Source: Flavobacterium terrae
GTDB lineage: Bacteria > Bacteroidota > Bacteroidia > Flavobacteriales > Flavobacteriaceae
DNA length: 64,000 nt
Direction of reading: 5' to 3'
Assembly: GCF_900142035.1 (NCBI RefSeq)
Contig: NZ_FQZI01000002.1
Span: 310,001-374,000 of the forward strand
Below the pieces are notes generated by a model that was not told the DNA's origin, did not search any database, and worked only from the letters and a program-made list of their open reading frames with translations. Positions 8,713 through 17,781 of this stretch are shown here, in pieces. Numbering within the stretch: position 1 is the first letter of the stretch; each line of letters starts with the position of its first letter. The translations under genes and the position numbers were made by a program.

Positions 8713-9766
8713 TTTTAAGTAGTATTAAACTATGATCTTTCCCTAGATATTGGTTATAAAGTAGAATAGTTTTGTATGAGTCTTTTTGTAAACCATTCAT
8801 TTTCACAATGGCTGGAATTTGTTGTTGCTTCATAATATTAGCAGCTAACCACAAACCAAAACCAGAAGCTGTGTTATATTCACCACTTAAATGCTTATAA
8901 AACACTTGAGGTGTTTCATTAAATATTGTAGAAGAAACGTTGTAATACCCATCATGAGTTACATCTCCGTTATTTCCAAAAACCACAGCATCAATTTCTG
9001 AAATTGCTAAATTGTTAGCCTTTAAAAATTCGGTTACAAAATTTGCAACTTGTTCAGGTTGCAAAGCACTGTATATAGCAACATCTTCAATTTTAGCATA
9101 AGTTGTATCATTTGGAGTATTTGCTAAAGCAAAAAAGTTTGCTCCCTCACCAAACACTACACCTTTTGAGTTCGAATTCAAAACTGAATAAGGCTTATCT
9201 TCTTCTTTTTTAATTATTTGAGTTAATTTAAATAATTCTAAAGTGTGAGAAGATGTCTCATCGATACCACCTACTAAAACATTAGTAAGTTCATCATTAT
9301 CTAATTGCATTTTTGCATCTATCAAAGCGGTTTCCATTGAAACAGCTCCGTTAACGTATGTAAAATTGTAGTTTTTACATTGTAATCCAAGAGCGATTTG
9401 GGCACCAACTGTATTGTGAGTCGATTGGATAAAAGATGTTGGTGTTAAAAATTGTTCATCATTATCTAAAATAGCTTTTAGAAACTTTTCAGAATCTTCA
9501 ACACAACCCATTCCTGTACCAGTAATAATCGCTCCAGGTATTTCTATTCCTGCTTCTTCCAAAGCTTTAGTAGAAGCATAAATTCCCATTTTAACACCTT
9601 TAGCCATACGACGTATCATCGCAGGAGGTATCATTTCTTTGTATGAAGGTTGCTGAGCATAAAGCACGTTTTCTGTTTCATTAACAATGACTTCACTCAA
9701 AAACTCCGAATCAAATGTTTTTTGAACCGATACGATTCCCATTCCATTGATATAGCAACCTTTCAT
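8699..9766 (-). CDS. Ketosynthase-like protein lacking the catalytic triad (chain-length-factor type)
   Basis: 355 residues with a thiolase/KAS fold, but the residues needed for condensation are gone: the nucleophile elbow reads VNGAVSMET with no Cys, the first active-site His region reads FGNNGD where HGT is expected, and the second reads KHLSGEYN in place of GHT. Such proteins pair with an active ketosynthase as chain length factor in type II polyketide and aryl polyene systems. The active KAS immediately upstream (9811-11001) is the likely partner. Assignment as a CLF is strong from the missing residues plus context; the exact partner is inferred. Confidence 0.8.
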   Translation of the reverse strand: MKGCYINGMGIVSVQKTFDSEFLSEVIVNETENVLYAQQPSYKEMIPPAMIRRMAKGVKMGIYASTKALEEAGIEIPGAIITGTGMGCVEDSEKFLKAILDNDEQFLTPTSFIQSTHNTVGAQIALGLQCKNYNFTYVNGAVSMETALIDAKMQLDNDELTNVLVGGIDETSSHTLELFKLTQIIKKEEDKPYSVLNSNSKGVVFGEGANFFALANTPNDTTYAKIEDVAIYSALQPEQVANFVTEFLKANNLAISEIDAVVFGNNGDVTHDGYYNVSSTIFNETPQVFYKHLSGEYNTASGFGLWLAANIMKQQQIPAIVKMNGLQKDSYKTILLYNQYLGKDHSLILLKNAKA

Positions 9767-9810
9767 CTTTTATTCTTTAGTATTATTGGTACAGCTCAAG
9801 CTGTATTTAT

Positions 9811-11001
9811 TTAATTTTTTGAAAAAATCACAGTCGAACAATTCCCTCCAAAACCAAAGGAATTAGACAATACGTGATTAATCTCTTTGTTTTTTAATGT
9901 TGTCTGCGGAATGAGATTGAACTCTTCCATAGGTGTTACAAAATTCAAATTTGGGAAAATGATATTATTTTGCAAAGCCAAAACACTATAAACCGCTTCG
10001 ATGGCAGCCGCAGCCGCCAAAGTATGTCCCGTAAAAGCTTTTGTCGAACTAAACTCAGGAGTATTATCCCCAAAAATTCTAATTAAAGCTCGGCCTTCAG
10101 ATAAATCATTGTTTGGTGTAGCCGTTCCATGAGCATTAACATAATCTATGTGAGACGGATGCAGATTAGCAATTTTTAAAGCTTTTTCCATTGCTAAAAA
10201 GGCTCCGTCACCATTTTCTGAAGAAGCCGTTTGATGATAAGCATCGTTAGCATTTCCAAAACCAGAAACATATGCCAATACTTTTTTATTTGTTTTTTGA
10301 ACCAATTCATCTGATTCTAAAACCAAAAAAGCAGCAGCTTCTCCCAAATTCAATCCCTTACGATTATTATCAAATGGTGTATTATAAGTATCCGATAAAA
10401 TCATTAATGTTTTAAATCCGTTTATGGTGAATTTTGCCAAAGCATCTGTTCCTCCTACCACTACTCGATCCAGTTTCCCTTGTTGAATCATTCTCGCGCC
10501 CATCATAATAGCATTCGCGGCAGATGAACAAGCTGTACTTATTGTAGAAACAAAACCTTCTAAACCAATATATTCTGCTATTTTATGAGATGAATCTCCG
10601 GCATCGTGACTACTTATATATTTTTGACAAGCTTCATCTTCAAAATATTCGTAATAGAAACGCTCAGTCATATCCATACCACCAACACTAGTTGAAGAAA
10701 TTAAACCTGAACGAGAGTCATTCATATCTGAAATTCCTGCATCTTCAACTGCTTTTTTAGCTGCATAAGCCCCTAACATATCAGTTCTCGAATAATTATT
10801 ATCAGGAGACAATCCAAGAAGTTGCTCTAATTGAGAATTGGTCAACTTAATTTCACCTACTTTAATAACATCTTTGTGAACGGTATGGAAATTTTCTATT
10901 GTAGAAATCCCTTTTTGTCCTGTTACCAATGCGTTGTAGTTCTCTTCTACGGTTTTACCAATAGCAGAGATAATTCCCATTCCTGTTATCGCAACTTTCA
11001 T
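9811..11001 (-). CDS. Beta-ketoacyl-ACP synthase, active (KAS II type)
   Basis: About 396 residues from ATG at 10999-11001 (MKVAITGMG); an in-frame TTG six codons upstream is a less likely start. The catalytic Cys is in STACSSAA, the two His in AHGTATP and FTGHTLA, and the C-terminus ends in the usual SFGFGGN loop. It would perform decarboxylative condensation of malonyl-ACP onto the growing aryl polyenyl-ACP. It follows the inserted four-helix-bundle gene and precedes the CLF-like gene, the classic KS-CLF order of type II systems. Confidence 0.88.
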   Translation of the reverse strand: MKVAITGMGIISAIGKTVEENYNALVTGQKGISTIENFHTVHKDVIKVGEIKLTNSQLEQLLGLSPDNNYSRTDMLGAYAAKKAVEDAGISDMNDSRSGLISSTSVGGMDMTERFYYEYFEDEACQKYISSHDAGDSSHKIAEYIGLEGFVSTISTACSSAANAIMMGARMIQQGKLDRVVVGGTDALAKFTINGFKTLMILSDTYNTPFDNNRKGLNLGEAAAFLVLESDELVQKTNKKVLAYVSGFGNANDAYHQTASSENGDGAFLAMEKALKIANLHPSHIDYVNAHGTATPNNDLSEGRALIRIFGDNTPEFSSTKAFTGHTLAAAAAIEAVYSVLALQNNIIFPNLNFVTPMEEFNLIPQTTLKNKEINHVLSNSFGFGGNCSTVIFSKN

Positions 11002-11022
11002 ATTAATTTTAGAGTTCAAATT

Positions 11023-11391
11023 TTAGATTTTTGATTGATTAATTCTTGAATTAACTGTTTTAAGTGAACTAACAAAAATTGCTACTAATTGATTTCCTTC
11101 TTCTAATAAACTTTTTGTCATAAACTCTGTAATCCATTTTTTGTCCAGAATTATTTCCAACCAAAATACCGTTTCATCAGCTTCTTCTAACACAATATTC
11201 ATTTTAGAAATAAATTCTTTATCACTTCTTGCTCTGCAAGCAGCTCTGTAATTTGCTGCCACAGATGTTCCACTTCTAATAATTTGATTGGCAATTACTC
11301 TACAAGAAATTGAATTTGGTAAACTTTCTACCAAATTTATAATTTCTAATGAGAATTTTTTAGTTCTTAATTTTAATTCATCTGTTGTCAT
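11023..11391 (-). CDS. Four-helix bundle protein (S23/IVS family) inserted in the flexirubin operon
   Basis: 122 residues of pure helix with the family's usual features: KKFSLEIINLVESLP near the start, IANQIIRSGTSVAANYREA-type motif (here RSGTSVAANYRAACRARS), EADETVFWLEII and a C-terminal helix. These proteins were first found in intervening sequences of bacterial 23S rRNA and in variable spots of Bacteroidota genomes; their function is unresolved. Here it lies between a ketosynthase and an ACP gene. Both flanks carry short AT-rich runs built from TCTAAAAT-like units, unlike the tight junctions elsewhere in the operon, which suggests insertion. Confidence 0.85.
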   Translation of the reverse strand: MTTDELKLRTKKFSLEIINLVESLPNSISCRVIANQIIRSGTSVAANYRAACRARSDKEFISKMNIVLEEADETVFWLEIILDKKWITEFMTKSLLEEGNQLVAIFVSSLKTVNSRINQSKI

Positions 11392-11433
11392 TACTTTCCT
11401 TTGAATCTAAAATCTAAGATCTAAATTCTAAAA

Positions 11434-11691
11434 TTATTTTGTTCTGTTTGCAGTAATGTAAGCAGCCATAGTATCGATAGACTGGAAAATGTTTTTTCCT
11501 TCTTTTGGATCTGTTAATTTGATACCATAATCTTTATCTAACAATACGATTAATTCTAAAGCGTCGATAGAATCTAATCCTAAACCGTCACCAAAAAGAG
11601 CATCATTATCATTAATATCCTCTACTGCAATATCTTCTAAGTTTAAAACTTCAATGATTTTAGATTTTAATTCTTGTTTTAAAGCGTCCAT
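11434..11691 (-). CDS. Acyl carrier protein
   Basis: 85 residues, the standard ACP size. The phosphopantetheine attachment Ser is in [12 protein letters not shown] near residue 41, followed by the acidic recognition helix. It would carry the growing aryl polyene intermediates as thioesters on a 4'-phosphopantetheine arm. A second ACP gene lies at 21146-21397 in the same cluster, consistent with separate carriers for two chains. The start overlaps the end of the next upstream gene by 13 bases. Confidence 0.92.
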   Translation of the reverse strand: MDALKQELKSKIIEVLNLEDIAVEDINDNDALFGDGLGLDSIDALELIVLLDKDYGIKLTDPKEGKNIFQSIDTMAAYITANRTK

Positions 11692-12323
11692 AATGTATTT
11701 GTATATAATTGTTTTATTGTTTCTATGTTATGTTCTTTGCTAAAGCTATTTGATGAAGTTTTCTCAACCAAATATACTACAGCTCTATAATTCTCTTTAT
11801 ACAATTCAGTCCATCCGCAAAGTACTTTCTCAGCCTTTTCAGATTCTAAAAGGTTATTTGCATAATGCATCATAAATTCTGCAGGAAATTCCTCGAAAAC
11901 AAAAAAAGCATTTTCCGATTTTAAATTGTTCTTGATACTTATTTCCCCAATACAAATATTAGGAAGTGTATACACAAAAACCGCTGGACTTGGAAAATAA
12001 TTATCTTTACTCGCTATCGATTCTTGGTATTTCACATCTGTATCTAAACTTGATGAACGATTCGCAAAAACTACTGCTATGTCATTTTCTTGTTCATTGG
12101 ATTGCACTACTTCTTTTAAAAGCAATTCGGCTGATAAAAAAGCTAATTTACTCAAATTGTCCATTTTAAAAAATTTGGGATATTCTATCTCAAACTTTTT
12201 GTAAACTGCTTTTGAAAATTCGGAAAAATTAGCATCATCAAGAATAAAACTATTTTCTCCAGAGAGAAAAACAGCATTATCTTCAATAACACAACTTTCC
12301 GATATATAATTATTAAACTCCAA
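11679..12323 (-). CDS. Half-length ketosynthase-like protein (KS N-terminal-domain family)
   Basis: 214 residues beginning with TTG at 12321-12323; no ATG is available. It resembles the N-terminal half of a beta-ketoacyl synthase: an [14 protein letters not shown] segment, then [19 protein letters not shown], where active enzymes have the SPxxF and nucleophile region, but no catalytic Cys or His motif is present. Similar short proteins are annotated as 3-oxoacyl-ACP synthase in flexirubin and aryl polyene clusters. It is too short to be a complete thiolase fold, so an enzyme-associated, possibly chain-length or scaffold role is inferred. Lies between an active KS and an ACP gene. Confidence 0.6.
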   Translation of the reverse strand: MEFNNYISESCVIEDNAVFLSGENSFILDDANFSEFSKAVYKKFEIEYPKFFKMDNLSKLAFLSAELLLKEVVQSNEQENDIAVVFANRSSSLDTDVKYQESIASKDNYFPSPAVFVYTLPNICIGEISIKNNLKSENAFFVFEEFPAEFMMHYANNLLESEKAEKVLCGWTELYKENYRAVVYLVEKTSSNSFSKEHNIETIKQLYTNTLWTL

Positions 12324-12324
12324 A

Positions 12325-13461
12325 TTAACTTACTTTTTCAAATAATACTGCCGTATTACAACCTCCAAATCCAGATGCAGTTTTTAGGAAGTAATCCATT
12401 TCAATCACATCATTATCAGTAATTACATTTATCTCTTGGCTAACCCCTAAATCTGAATACCCTTTAGAAACGATTAAACGATTTTGCTTAGCACTTTCCA
12501 TAGCCATAACTGTTTCCAACAATCCAGAAGCGCCTAAAGTATGTCCATAATAGCCTTTCAAACTATTCACTGGAACATTTTGTAATCCTAAACGGTTAAA
12601 AGCAATTGCTTCCATTTCATCATTATAAAGTGTTGCTGTTCCATGAGCAGAAATATACTTTACTTTATTCTTTTCTAATTTTGCTTCTTTAAATGCACTT
12701 TCAATGCTTCGGAACAATCCTTCACCCGTTCTTGAAGGGCCAGAAATATGATTCGCATCGTTTACAGCACCATCCCCAATAATTCTAAAACTATTAGATT
12801 TTAGCTCATCTTCATTTGCAGTTATATAAACCGCCGCTACTGCTTCTCCAAGAGTTACTCCTGTACGATTAGCGTCATAAGGTTTACATGGCTCGGCACT
12901 CATAGCTTGGAAGGAATTAAATCCAGAAAGCACAAATTCTGAAACTTCATCACCCGCAACTACAAAAGCATTCTCATACAAACCAGTCTCTATCATTCGC
13001 TTAGCAACTGAAACTGCTAAAATTCCCGAGACACATGCATTTGAAACCACAATTGGCTCTACTTCAAAACCAAAATATGCACTTATTTTTTTTGCTAATG
13101 CCGCAAGTTGAGCATTTTCTACTGATACCTTTTTATCTTCTAAAAGACTTATGTTTCCTTTAGTTGTTGAAAAAATAAAAGCTGTTTTTTTTGAAATTTT
13201 ATTTTCTTCTACTAATGGTTTCAAAGCCAAAATCATCATTTTCTCCAACTTGGTAAAATGGTGATTACTTTCTACCTTAGAAAAAGCCAAATCTAATTTA
13301 TTGCTATCAACAATTGAAGCATAAAAAGACTCTAACTGTCCTATATTTTGATGTTTTTTTATTCCTGAAAGATTGTTTTGGAGAGCATCCCAATTGGAAG
13401 CCACGTCAAATCCTAAAGGAGTTACACAACTACTTGCCGTGATGTAAACATTCTTCTTCAT
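12325..13461 (-). CDS. Beta-ketoacyl-ACP synthase
   Basis: 378 residues with an intact condensing site: Cys in [10 protein letters not shown], His in [11 protein letters not shown] and His in [10 protein letters not shown], ending with SGFGGCN. It is shorter at the N-terminal side than the KAS at 9811-11001. In aryl polyene clusters one ketosynthase usually primes or extends with a different acyl specificity. It starts with ATG overlapping the thioesterase stop by one base (TAATG), indicating translational coupling. Function as condensing enzyme is secure; which chain it extends is not. Confidence 0.88.
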   Translation of the reverse strand: MKKNVYITASSCVTPLGFDVASNWDALQNNLSGIKKHQNIGQLESFYASIVDSNKLDLAFSKVESNHHFTKLEKMMILALKPLVEENKISKKTAFIFSTTKGNISLLEDKKVSVENAQLAALAKKISAYFGFEVEPIVVSNACVSGILAVSVAKRMIETGLYENAFVVAGDEVSEFVLSGFNSFQAMSAEPCKPYDANRTGVTLGEAVAAVYITANEDELKSNSFRIIGDGAVNDANHISGPSRTGEGLFRSIESAFKEAKLEKNKVKYISAHGTATLYNDEMEAIAFNRLGLQNVPVNSLKGYYGHTLGASGLLETVMAMESAKQNRLIVSKGYSDLGVSQEINVITDNDVIEMDYFLKTASGFGGCNTAVLFEKVS

Positions 13462-13910
13462 TATTTCAGCAAACCTACATTACGTTTCCATTCTTCAAAG
13501 AAAGGAGGAAGATTTAAAACCAAATCTCCTTTAGCATCCATAAAAACCTGAACAGTTTCTCCGGTACAAACTACTTTTTCGTTGGCATCAAAAATTTTAT
13601 ATCTAAAAATCATTTTAGCAGCTGGAGTATTTACAATCGTTGTCTCAATTCTAGCGACATCACCATAACGCAATGAAAGTTTATGCTCACATTCCGATTT
13701 TACAATAGGCGTAGTATATCCATTGCGTTGAACATCTAAATAAGAGATGCCGTGTTTACGACCAAAAGCCTCTCTTCCATCCTCAAAATAAGTAATATAA
13801 TAGCCATGCCATACAATTCCTAAAGGATCTGTTTCATTAAAGCGTACTCGAATTTTTTTCGATACGGTTAATTCTGGAACTTCATTATACTGCTCTTTTC
13901 TTCTTATCAT
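13461..13910 (-). CDS. Acyl-CoA/ACP thioesterase, 4-hydroxybenzoyl-CoA thioesterase (YbgC) type
   Basis: 149 residues, one hotdog domain. The motif VRFNETDPLGIVWHGYYITYFEDGRE is the family active site: the Asp of TDPLG is the catalytic residue and WHG the conserved turn. The family hydrolyses acyl-CoA or acyl-ACP thioesters, so it may release or proofread an intermediate of the polyene or resorcinol pathway. It overlaps the ABC permease gene upstream by about 26 bases and is coupled to the downstream ketosynthase. Confidence 0.87.
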   Translation of the reverse strand: MIRRKEQYNEVPELTVSKKIRVRFNETDPLGIVWHGYYITYFEDGREAFGRKHGISYLDVQRNGYTTPIVKSECEHKLSLRYGDVARIETTIVNTPAAKMIFRYKIFDANEKVVCTGETVQVFMDAKGDLVLNLPPFFEEWKRNVGLLK

Positions 13911-15171
13911 ATCCTATAGCTATAGTCGTTGCAATTATAAAAAACAAAAGTAATAAAAATATTTCCGGTAGGATTTCTACAAAACCTCCGTTACGTAACA
14001 ATACATCGTAGAATGCATTTAATCCCCAATTCATTGGAGAAATATGTGAAGCGTATTGCATGATTTTTGGCATAGCAAAAACAGGAACCCAAACTCCTCC
14101 AATAGCGGCTAAAATAACCACTGAAGTTGCACCAAACGGCGCTGACTGTTCTTGTGTCTTAGCAATAGTTCCTAATAATATTCCGAAACCAATAGCTGCT
14201 AATCCTGAAAATAATGCTACCGTACTCATTAAAAGCATTTTCCCGTTAATATCTAATACTGGTAATCCTAAATAAGGGAAAAGATAAACACCCACAGCAA
14301 CCATCAACCAAAATTGAATCATACAAATGATTAAATACGTAGCTGTTTTTCCTAAAATAACTATCGCATATGGAACTGGATTCGTAATCAATCGCACTAA
14401 AGTACCTTGACTCTTTTCTTTCACAATATTGATAGACAAAGGCACTACCACAAAAAAGATTGCAAACAAAGTCCAAGCTGGCACATTATGTTGTACTGAA
14501 TTTGGGATAATTTCTTTGTTATCAACTTTAGGCACAATCTCTTTAAAAGAAATAAAACTTTTTTGATCAAAAATTGGTGCTTCACCTTCACCTAGCTGAT
14601 CTTGAAAAGTAGCATAGATAGATTTATTCTCAATTTGAGAAATCATTTTGTCGATAGCACTTTTCACTCCATTTTTAAATGTCAGTTGGGTAGCTGGATC
14701 AAAATATAATTTTACTTCTTTGGGCAGTATTTCAATATTTTTTGAAGAGACTTTTGTACTGTCTTCCATACCAAAATTGCTCAAAATTTTATTTACATTT
14801 TGATTCACCTTTAGCTGCAAATCTGAACTTAATTTTTCTGGAATAACTATTGCTAATTGGTATTTTCCTTTAAAAACCTCATCTCTTGCAATACTTTCGG
14901 TTATTTTTTGACTATTTATTTCTGTAACTATTTCAAAAGAACCACTTTGATTTAAATTCTCTTTAACTGTTTTTGAAATATCACCATGGTCATTATCAAC
15001 AAGTAAAACAGGAATTTTTGTATCAGAAACCGTTTTAAAGGTGCTATCTTGAATTAAGGTAATTGTTACAATAAGCACTAATGGCATTACAAACAAGATT
15101 ACCAACCCTCCAAAATCTCTTTTAAGCAAGAGAATTTCTTTATAAACCGACATTAAAAACTTATGCATCAT
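13885..15171 (-). CDS. ABC transporter permease (ABC-2 type)
   Basis: About 428 residues: one N-terminal membrane helix (LVILFVMPLVLIVTITLI), a ~200-residue periplasmic domain, then five C-terminal helices, the ABC2_membrane_3 layout of lipid and drug exporters. Several starts are possible in frame (GTG 15174, ATG 15171, 15168 or 15153); 15171 keeps the expected short cytoplasmic N-terminus. It overlaps the ATPase gene, its partner. A role in exporting a flexirubin precursor or a lipid is inferred from location. Confidence 0.85.
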   Translation of the reverse strand: MMHKFLMSVYKEILLLKRDFGGLVILFVMPLVLIVTITLIQDSTFKTVSDTKIPVLLVDNDHGDISKTVKENLNQSGSFEIVTEINSQKITESIARDEVFKGKYQLAIVIPEKLSSDLQLKVNQNVNKILSNFGMEDSTKVSSKNIEILPKEVKLYFDPATQLTFKNGVKSAIDKMISQIENKSIYATFQDQLGEGEAPIFDQKSFISFKEIVPKVDNKEIIPNSVQHNVPAWTLFAIFFVVVPLSINIVKEKSQGTLVRLITNPVPYAIVILGKTATYLIICMIQFWLMVAVGVYLFPYLGLPVLDINGKMLLMSTVALFSGLAAIGFGILLGTIAKTQEQSAPFGATSVVILAAIGGVWVPVFAMPKIMQYASHISPMNWGLNAFYDVLLRNGGFVEILPEIFLLLLFFIIATTIAIGYDKKKRAV

Positions 15172-15916
15172 CACGTAATTCTTTACCGGTTAATGAAATA
15201 AACACATCTTCTAAATTATGAGCGTTTGGCGTTTGAGCAACCAAGCCTTCAGGAGTTCCTTGAGCATAAATAGTTCCTCTATCTATAATTGCAATATGTG
15301 TACAAAAATCTTGCGCTTCGGTTAAATGGTGAGAAGTATAAATTATTGTTGTTCCACCTGCATTGAGTTCTTTTAGGTAATCAATGATTACATTTTTAGA
15401 TTGAACATCCACACCAACTGTTGGTTCATCTAGGAATAAAACCTTTGGATTATGTAAAATTCCTGCGATCAAATTTACACGACGCTTCATTCCTCCTGAA
15501 AATGTTTCCACTTTTTTATCGGCAAATTTTAAAAGCCCCAAATGTTCAAGTGAGTTATCTACTTTTAAACATAGCTCTTTCCCTTTCAAACCATACATAC
15601 TCCCGAAATATCTTAAATTTTCACGAGCAGTTAACGTAGGATATAAAGCATATTCTTGAGGTACAACTCCAATTTTATTTTTAATTTGGGTTGCATTTTT
15701 ATCATAAGAAAGCGAATCGATCGTAAACTTACCAGATGTGGGTTTTATTAAACCACAAAGCATGGAAATTAGAGTTGTTTTCCCAGCCCCATTTGGTCCT
15801 AAAAGTCCAAAAATTTCTTTTTCCTGTATTTCTAAATTTAAATTCTGAACAGAAAAATCTTCGGAATCTTTATACTTTTTATAAAGCTCTTTAATATGAA
15901 TAATTGGCGTCTCCAT
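15161..15916 (-). CDS. ABC transporter ATP-binding protein
   Basis: 251 residues with all ATPase motifs: Walker A GPNGAGKTT near residue 39, Q-loop VVPQEYALYPTL, signature FSGGMKRR, Walker B VLFLDEPT and the switch His in TSHHLTEA. Together with the overlapping permease it forms a DrrA/NodI-type exporter. It starts 3 bases after the BtrH_N gene. Substrate unknown; a pigment or lipid precursor is likely given the operon. Confidence 0.92.
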   Translation of the reverse strand: METPIIHIKELYKKYKDSEDFSVQNLNLEIQEKEIFGLLGPNGAGKTTLISMLCGLIKPTSGKFTIDSLSYDKNATQIKNKIGVVPQEYALYPTLTARENLRYFGSMYGLKGKELCLKVDNSLEHLGLLKFADKKVETFSGGMKRRVNLIAGILHNPKVLFLDEPTVGVDVQSKNVIIDYLKELNAGGTTIIYTSHHLTEAQDFCTHIAIIDRGTIYAQGTPEGLVAQTPNAHNLEDVFISLTGKELRDDA

Positions 15917-15919
15917 GAA

Positions 15920-16915
15920 TTAAATCGCTTTTTTTAATTTTTTAAAAAAGGCTTCTTCTAGATTTGAAATATGAATCAATTCGTCTGCAAGACTATTGTA
16001 AACATCAGTCTGATTACTTCTGTTTTTATATACTCTAGCTGCATTTACAGCAAAATCTCTCCATAAATCACCAATAGTAGTCATTTCAGCAGACAAAACT
16101 TTTAAACTATCATTTTTAAGCACAACTGATGCTTCTTGTAAAAAAGCTGCATAAATAAAACGAAATCCTCCACCTCCTGTGCCAATTTCTTCCTGCATAC
16201 GAACCATTTGTGCCAAATAATGATTGGCAACCTTAACACCTTTTTTAACTGGCCATTTACGAATGCTTCTTGCAAGAAAACGCATAGCAGCAACACCTAC
16301 AATAGGCACTGGAGCCAACATATCGTTACATGTGTTTTTGATTCCTTTTTTAATAGCTGTTTCCCAATCTATTTCTGAAGGTATATTCACTGGGTAGTAC
16401 ATTTGCCCTTTAGGTGCTAATGCTCCTTTTGCAAAACGCACTTTTTCCAATTCTTTTTCGGTAAGAGTGGTCACCGTTTCCATTACAGGATCACTTATTA
16501 AGAAAGTGTCGTCTTTTTTACCATAAACCACTAGGTTATGAGCATTGAAATGGAAACGATATTCATCTGGAAAATAAGTAAGATTATAAACCCCAACTTG
16601 CAATCCTGATGGTATATTATTATTTAAATTTTCTTCTAAGGCTTTTTGAGCAGATTGAGGATTAGAAAATTTTACACGTTTTACTTTGATTCCTAATCTT
16701 TTTGCTGCTTTATTGAAAATGAATCCTGGCATAGGTCTATAACTAATTGCCGGGGCATGATTCACTTTTAATAATGGTAGATAAAAAAAGAATAATCCTG
16801 AACCAATTCCAAATACCATTGGCTCACTTATATTGATACCATGATATTTTAGTAAATTTGAAGCAACACCATTTTCACAATGTGCCGATTGATGATGAAC
16901 AAAACCCGTCTCCAT
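15920..16915 (-). CDS. BtrH N-terminal domain protein, candidate acyltransferase of the pathway
   Basis: 331 residues. The N-terminal half matches the BtrH_N family: Cys in HHQSAHCENGVASNLL near residue 13, GIGSGLFFFY, then HFNAHNLVVYGKK with a conserved His and SDPVM with an Asp, giving a Cys-His-Asp papain-like triad. BtrH moves an acyl chain from an ACP to an amine in butirosin biosynthesis. The C-terminal half is helical. In a pathway whose final step esterifies an aryl polyene acid to a dialkylresorcinol, an ACP-dependent acyltransferase is required; this protein is a good candidate, which is inference. Starts one base inside the previous stop. Confidence 0.75.
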   Translation of the reverse strand: METGFVHHQSAHCENGVASNLLKYHGINISEPMVFGIGSGLFFFYLPLLKVNHAPAISYRPMPGFIFNKAAKRLGIKVKRVKFSNPQSAQKALEENLNNNIPSGLQVGVYNLTYFPDEYRFHFNAHNLVVYGKKDDTFLISDPVMETVTTLTEKELEKVRFAKGALAPKGQMYYPVNIPSEIDWETAIKKGIKNTCNDMLAPVPIVGVAAMRFLARSIRKWPVKKGVKVANHYLAQMVRMQEEIGTGGGGFRFIYAAFLQEASVVLKNDSLKVLSAEMTTIGDLWRDFAVNAARVYKNRSNQTDVYNSLADELIHISNLEEAFFKKLKKAI

Positions 16916-17319
16916 TATTCTCCTTTATAATTTTTTAGTTCTTCAACTGATATTTCGAAAGCTTCGGCATATTTAGCCAAAAGTTTATTGCTTAATTTTT
17001 TAAAAACAGAAGGTTTTCCATGACGTTTAACGCGCCAAGTCCACATACCAACATAACCCGAAAGAGTCATCCAATCCATCTTACAAACTTCCATAAAATA
17101 CACTATTGGACTAACCAACCCTAATTTCACATCTTCTTTTGCTTGTTCAATGCGTTCATTGATTTCTAACATCGATTGTTCTAAGGCAATGGTTTTAGGT
17201 TCCCAACCAGAACTTAAAGCAGTAGTATAATTACCGTTTTCATCTGTTGCATAGCAAAGTTCTTTCATATTGCTTTTTGAAAGATTGCTTTTATCCTGTG
17301 GTACTTCTTCCTTTTTCAT
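16915..17319 (-). CDS. Conserved flexirubin-cluster protein with a degenerate HTH-like C-terminus
   Basis: 134 residues, no signal peptide. The N-terminal third is polar; the middle is amphipathic helix (EINERIEQAKEDVKLG). Residues ~75-132 have the spacing of an XRE-type helix-turn-helix (MDWMTLSGYVGMWTWRVKRHGKPS...LAKYAEAFEISVEELKNY), though the recognition helix is poorly conserved. It could be a regulator or just a helical accessory protein. It is packed between BtrH_N and hotdog genes with gaps of 2 bases or an overlap. I do not know a function. Confidence 0.6.
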   Translation of the reverse strand: MKKEEVPQDKSNLSKSNMKELCYATDENGNYTTALSSGWEPKTIALEQSMLEINERIEQAKEDVKLGLVSPIVYFMEVCKMDWMTLSGYVGMWTWRVKRHGKPSVFKKLSNKLLAKYAEAFEISVEELKNYKGE

Positions 17320-17321
17320 TT

Positions 17322-17780
17322 TTACTTTTCTTGAATGAATAAATTAATTTCAGTTTCGAAAAGAATTTCTTCTCCTACAAAAGTTTCACATTTCATTGTA
17401 CAAATACAATAATTATCTGAATCGAAACGTGAATTTAGAACAGCTTCTGTTCTAATAACTTCTCCAACTTTTGGAAGTTTATGAATATTTATTTTTTTTA
17501 TTCCGCTAATGAAACCTATTATTCCAACATCTTCCTTAACTTCATTCTTATCATCTAAAAAAAACGTTTGACCAACAATAGCCGAACAAGTTTGTGCGGC
17601 ATTTTCAATAAGTCCAGTCTCGGCAAAATAATTATCTGCTACAAATAAATTATCTTCTTTTATTTCAAAAACAGTTTTTACTTTTTGATCACTAAGTTCC
17701 AAAATCAAATCGACCATAAGCATTGGAGCTCTATGGGGCAAAAAATTTTGGATCTCAATAGTATTTTCGTAAGTATGCAT
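17322..17780 (-). CDS. Hotdog-fold ApeP/FabZ-like dehydratase, first tandem copy
   Basis: 152 residues. LPHRAPMLMVDLILEL at the start is the FabZ/ApeP opening, and TGLIENAAQTCSAIVGQ is the central helix with its conserved Glu. The HFPG segment that supplies the His of FabZ is replaced by NYFAETG, so the active site differs from canonical FabZ and matches the ApeP-like subgroup. Likely dehydrates 3-hydroxy aryl polyenoyl-ACP. Next to a second, diverged copy (17782-18219), possibly a heterodimer partner. Confidence 0.75.
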   Translation of the reverse strand: MHTYENTIEIQNFLPHRAPMLMVDLILELSDQKVKTVFEIKEDNLFVADNYFAETGLIENAAQTCSAIVGQTFFLDDKNEVKEDVGIIGFISGIKKINIHKLPKVGEVIRTEAVLNSRFDSDNYCICTMKCETFVGEEILFETEINLFIQEK

Positions 17781-17781
17781 A

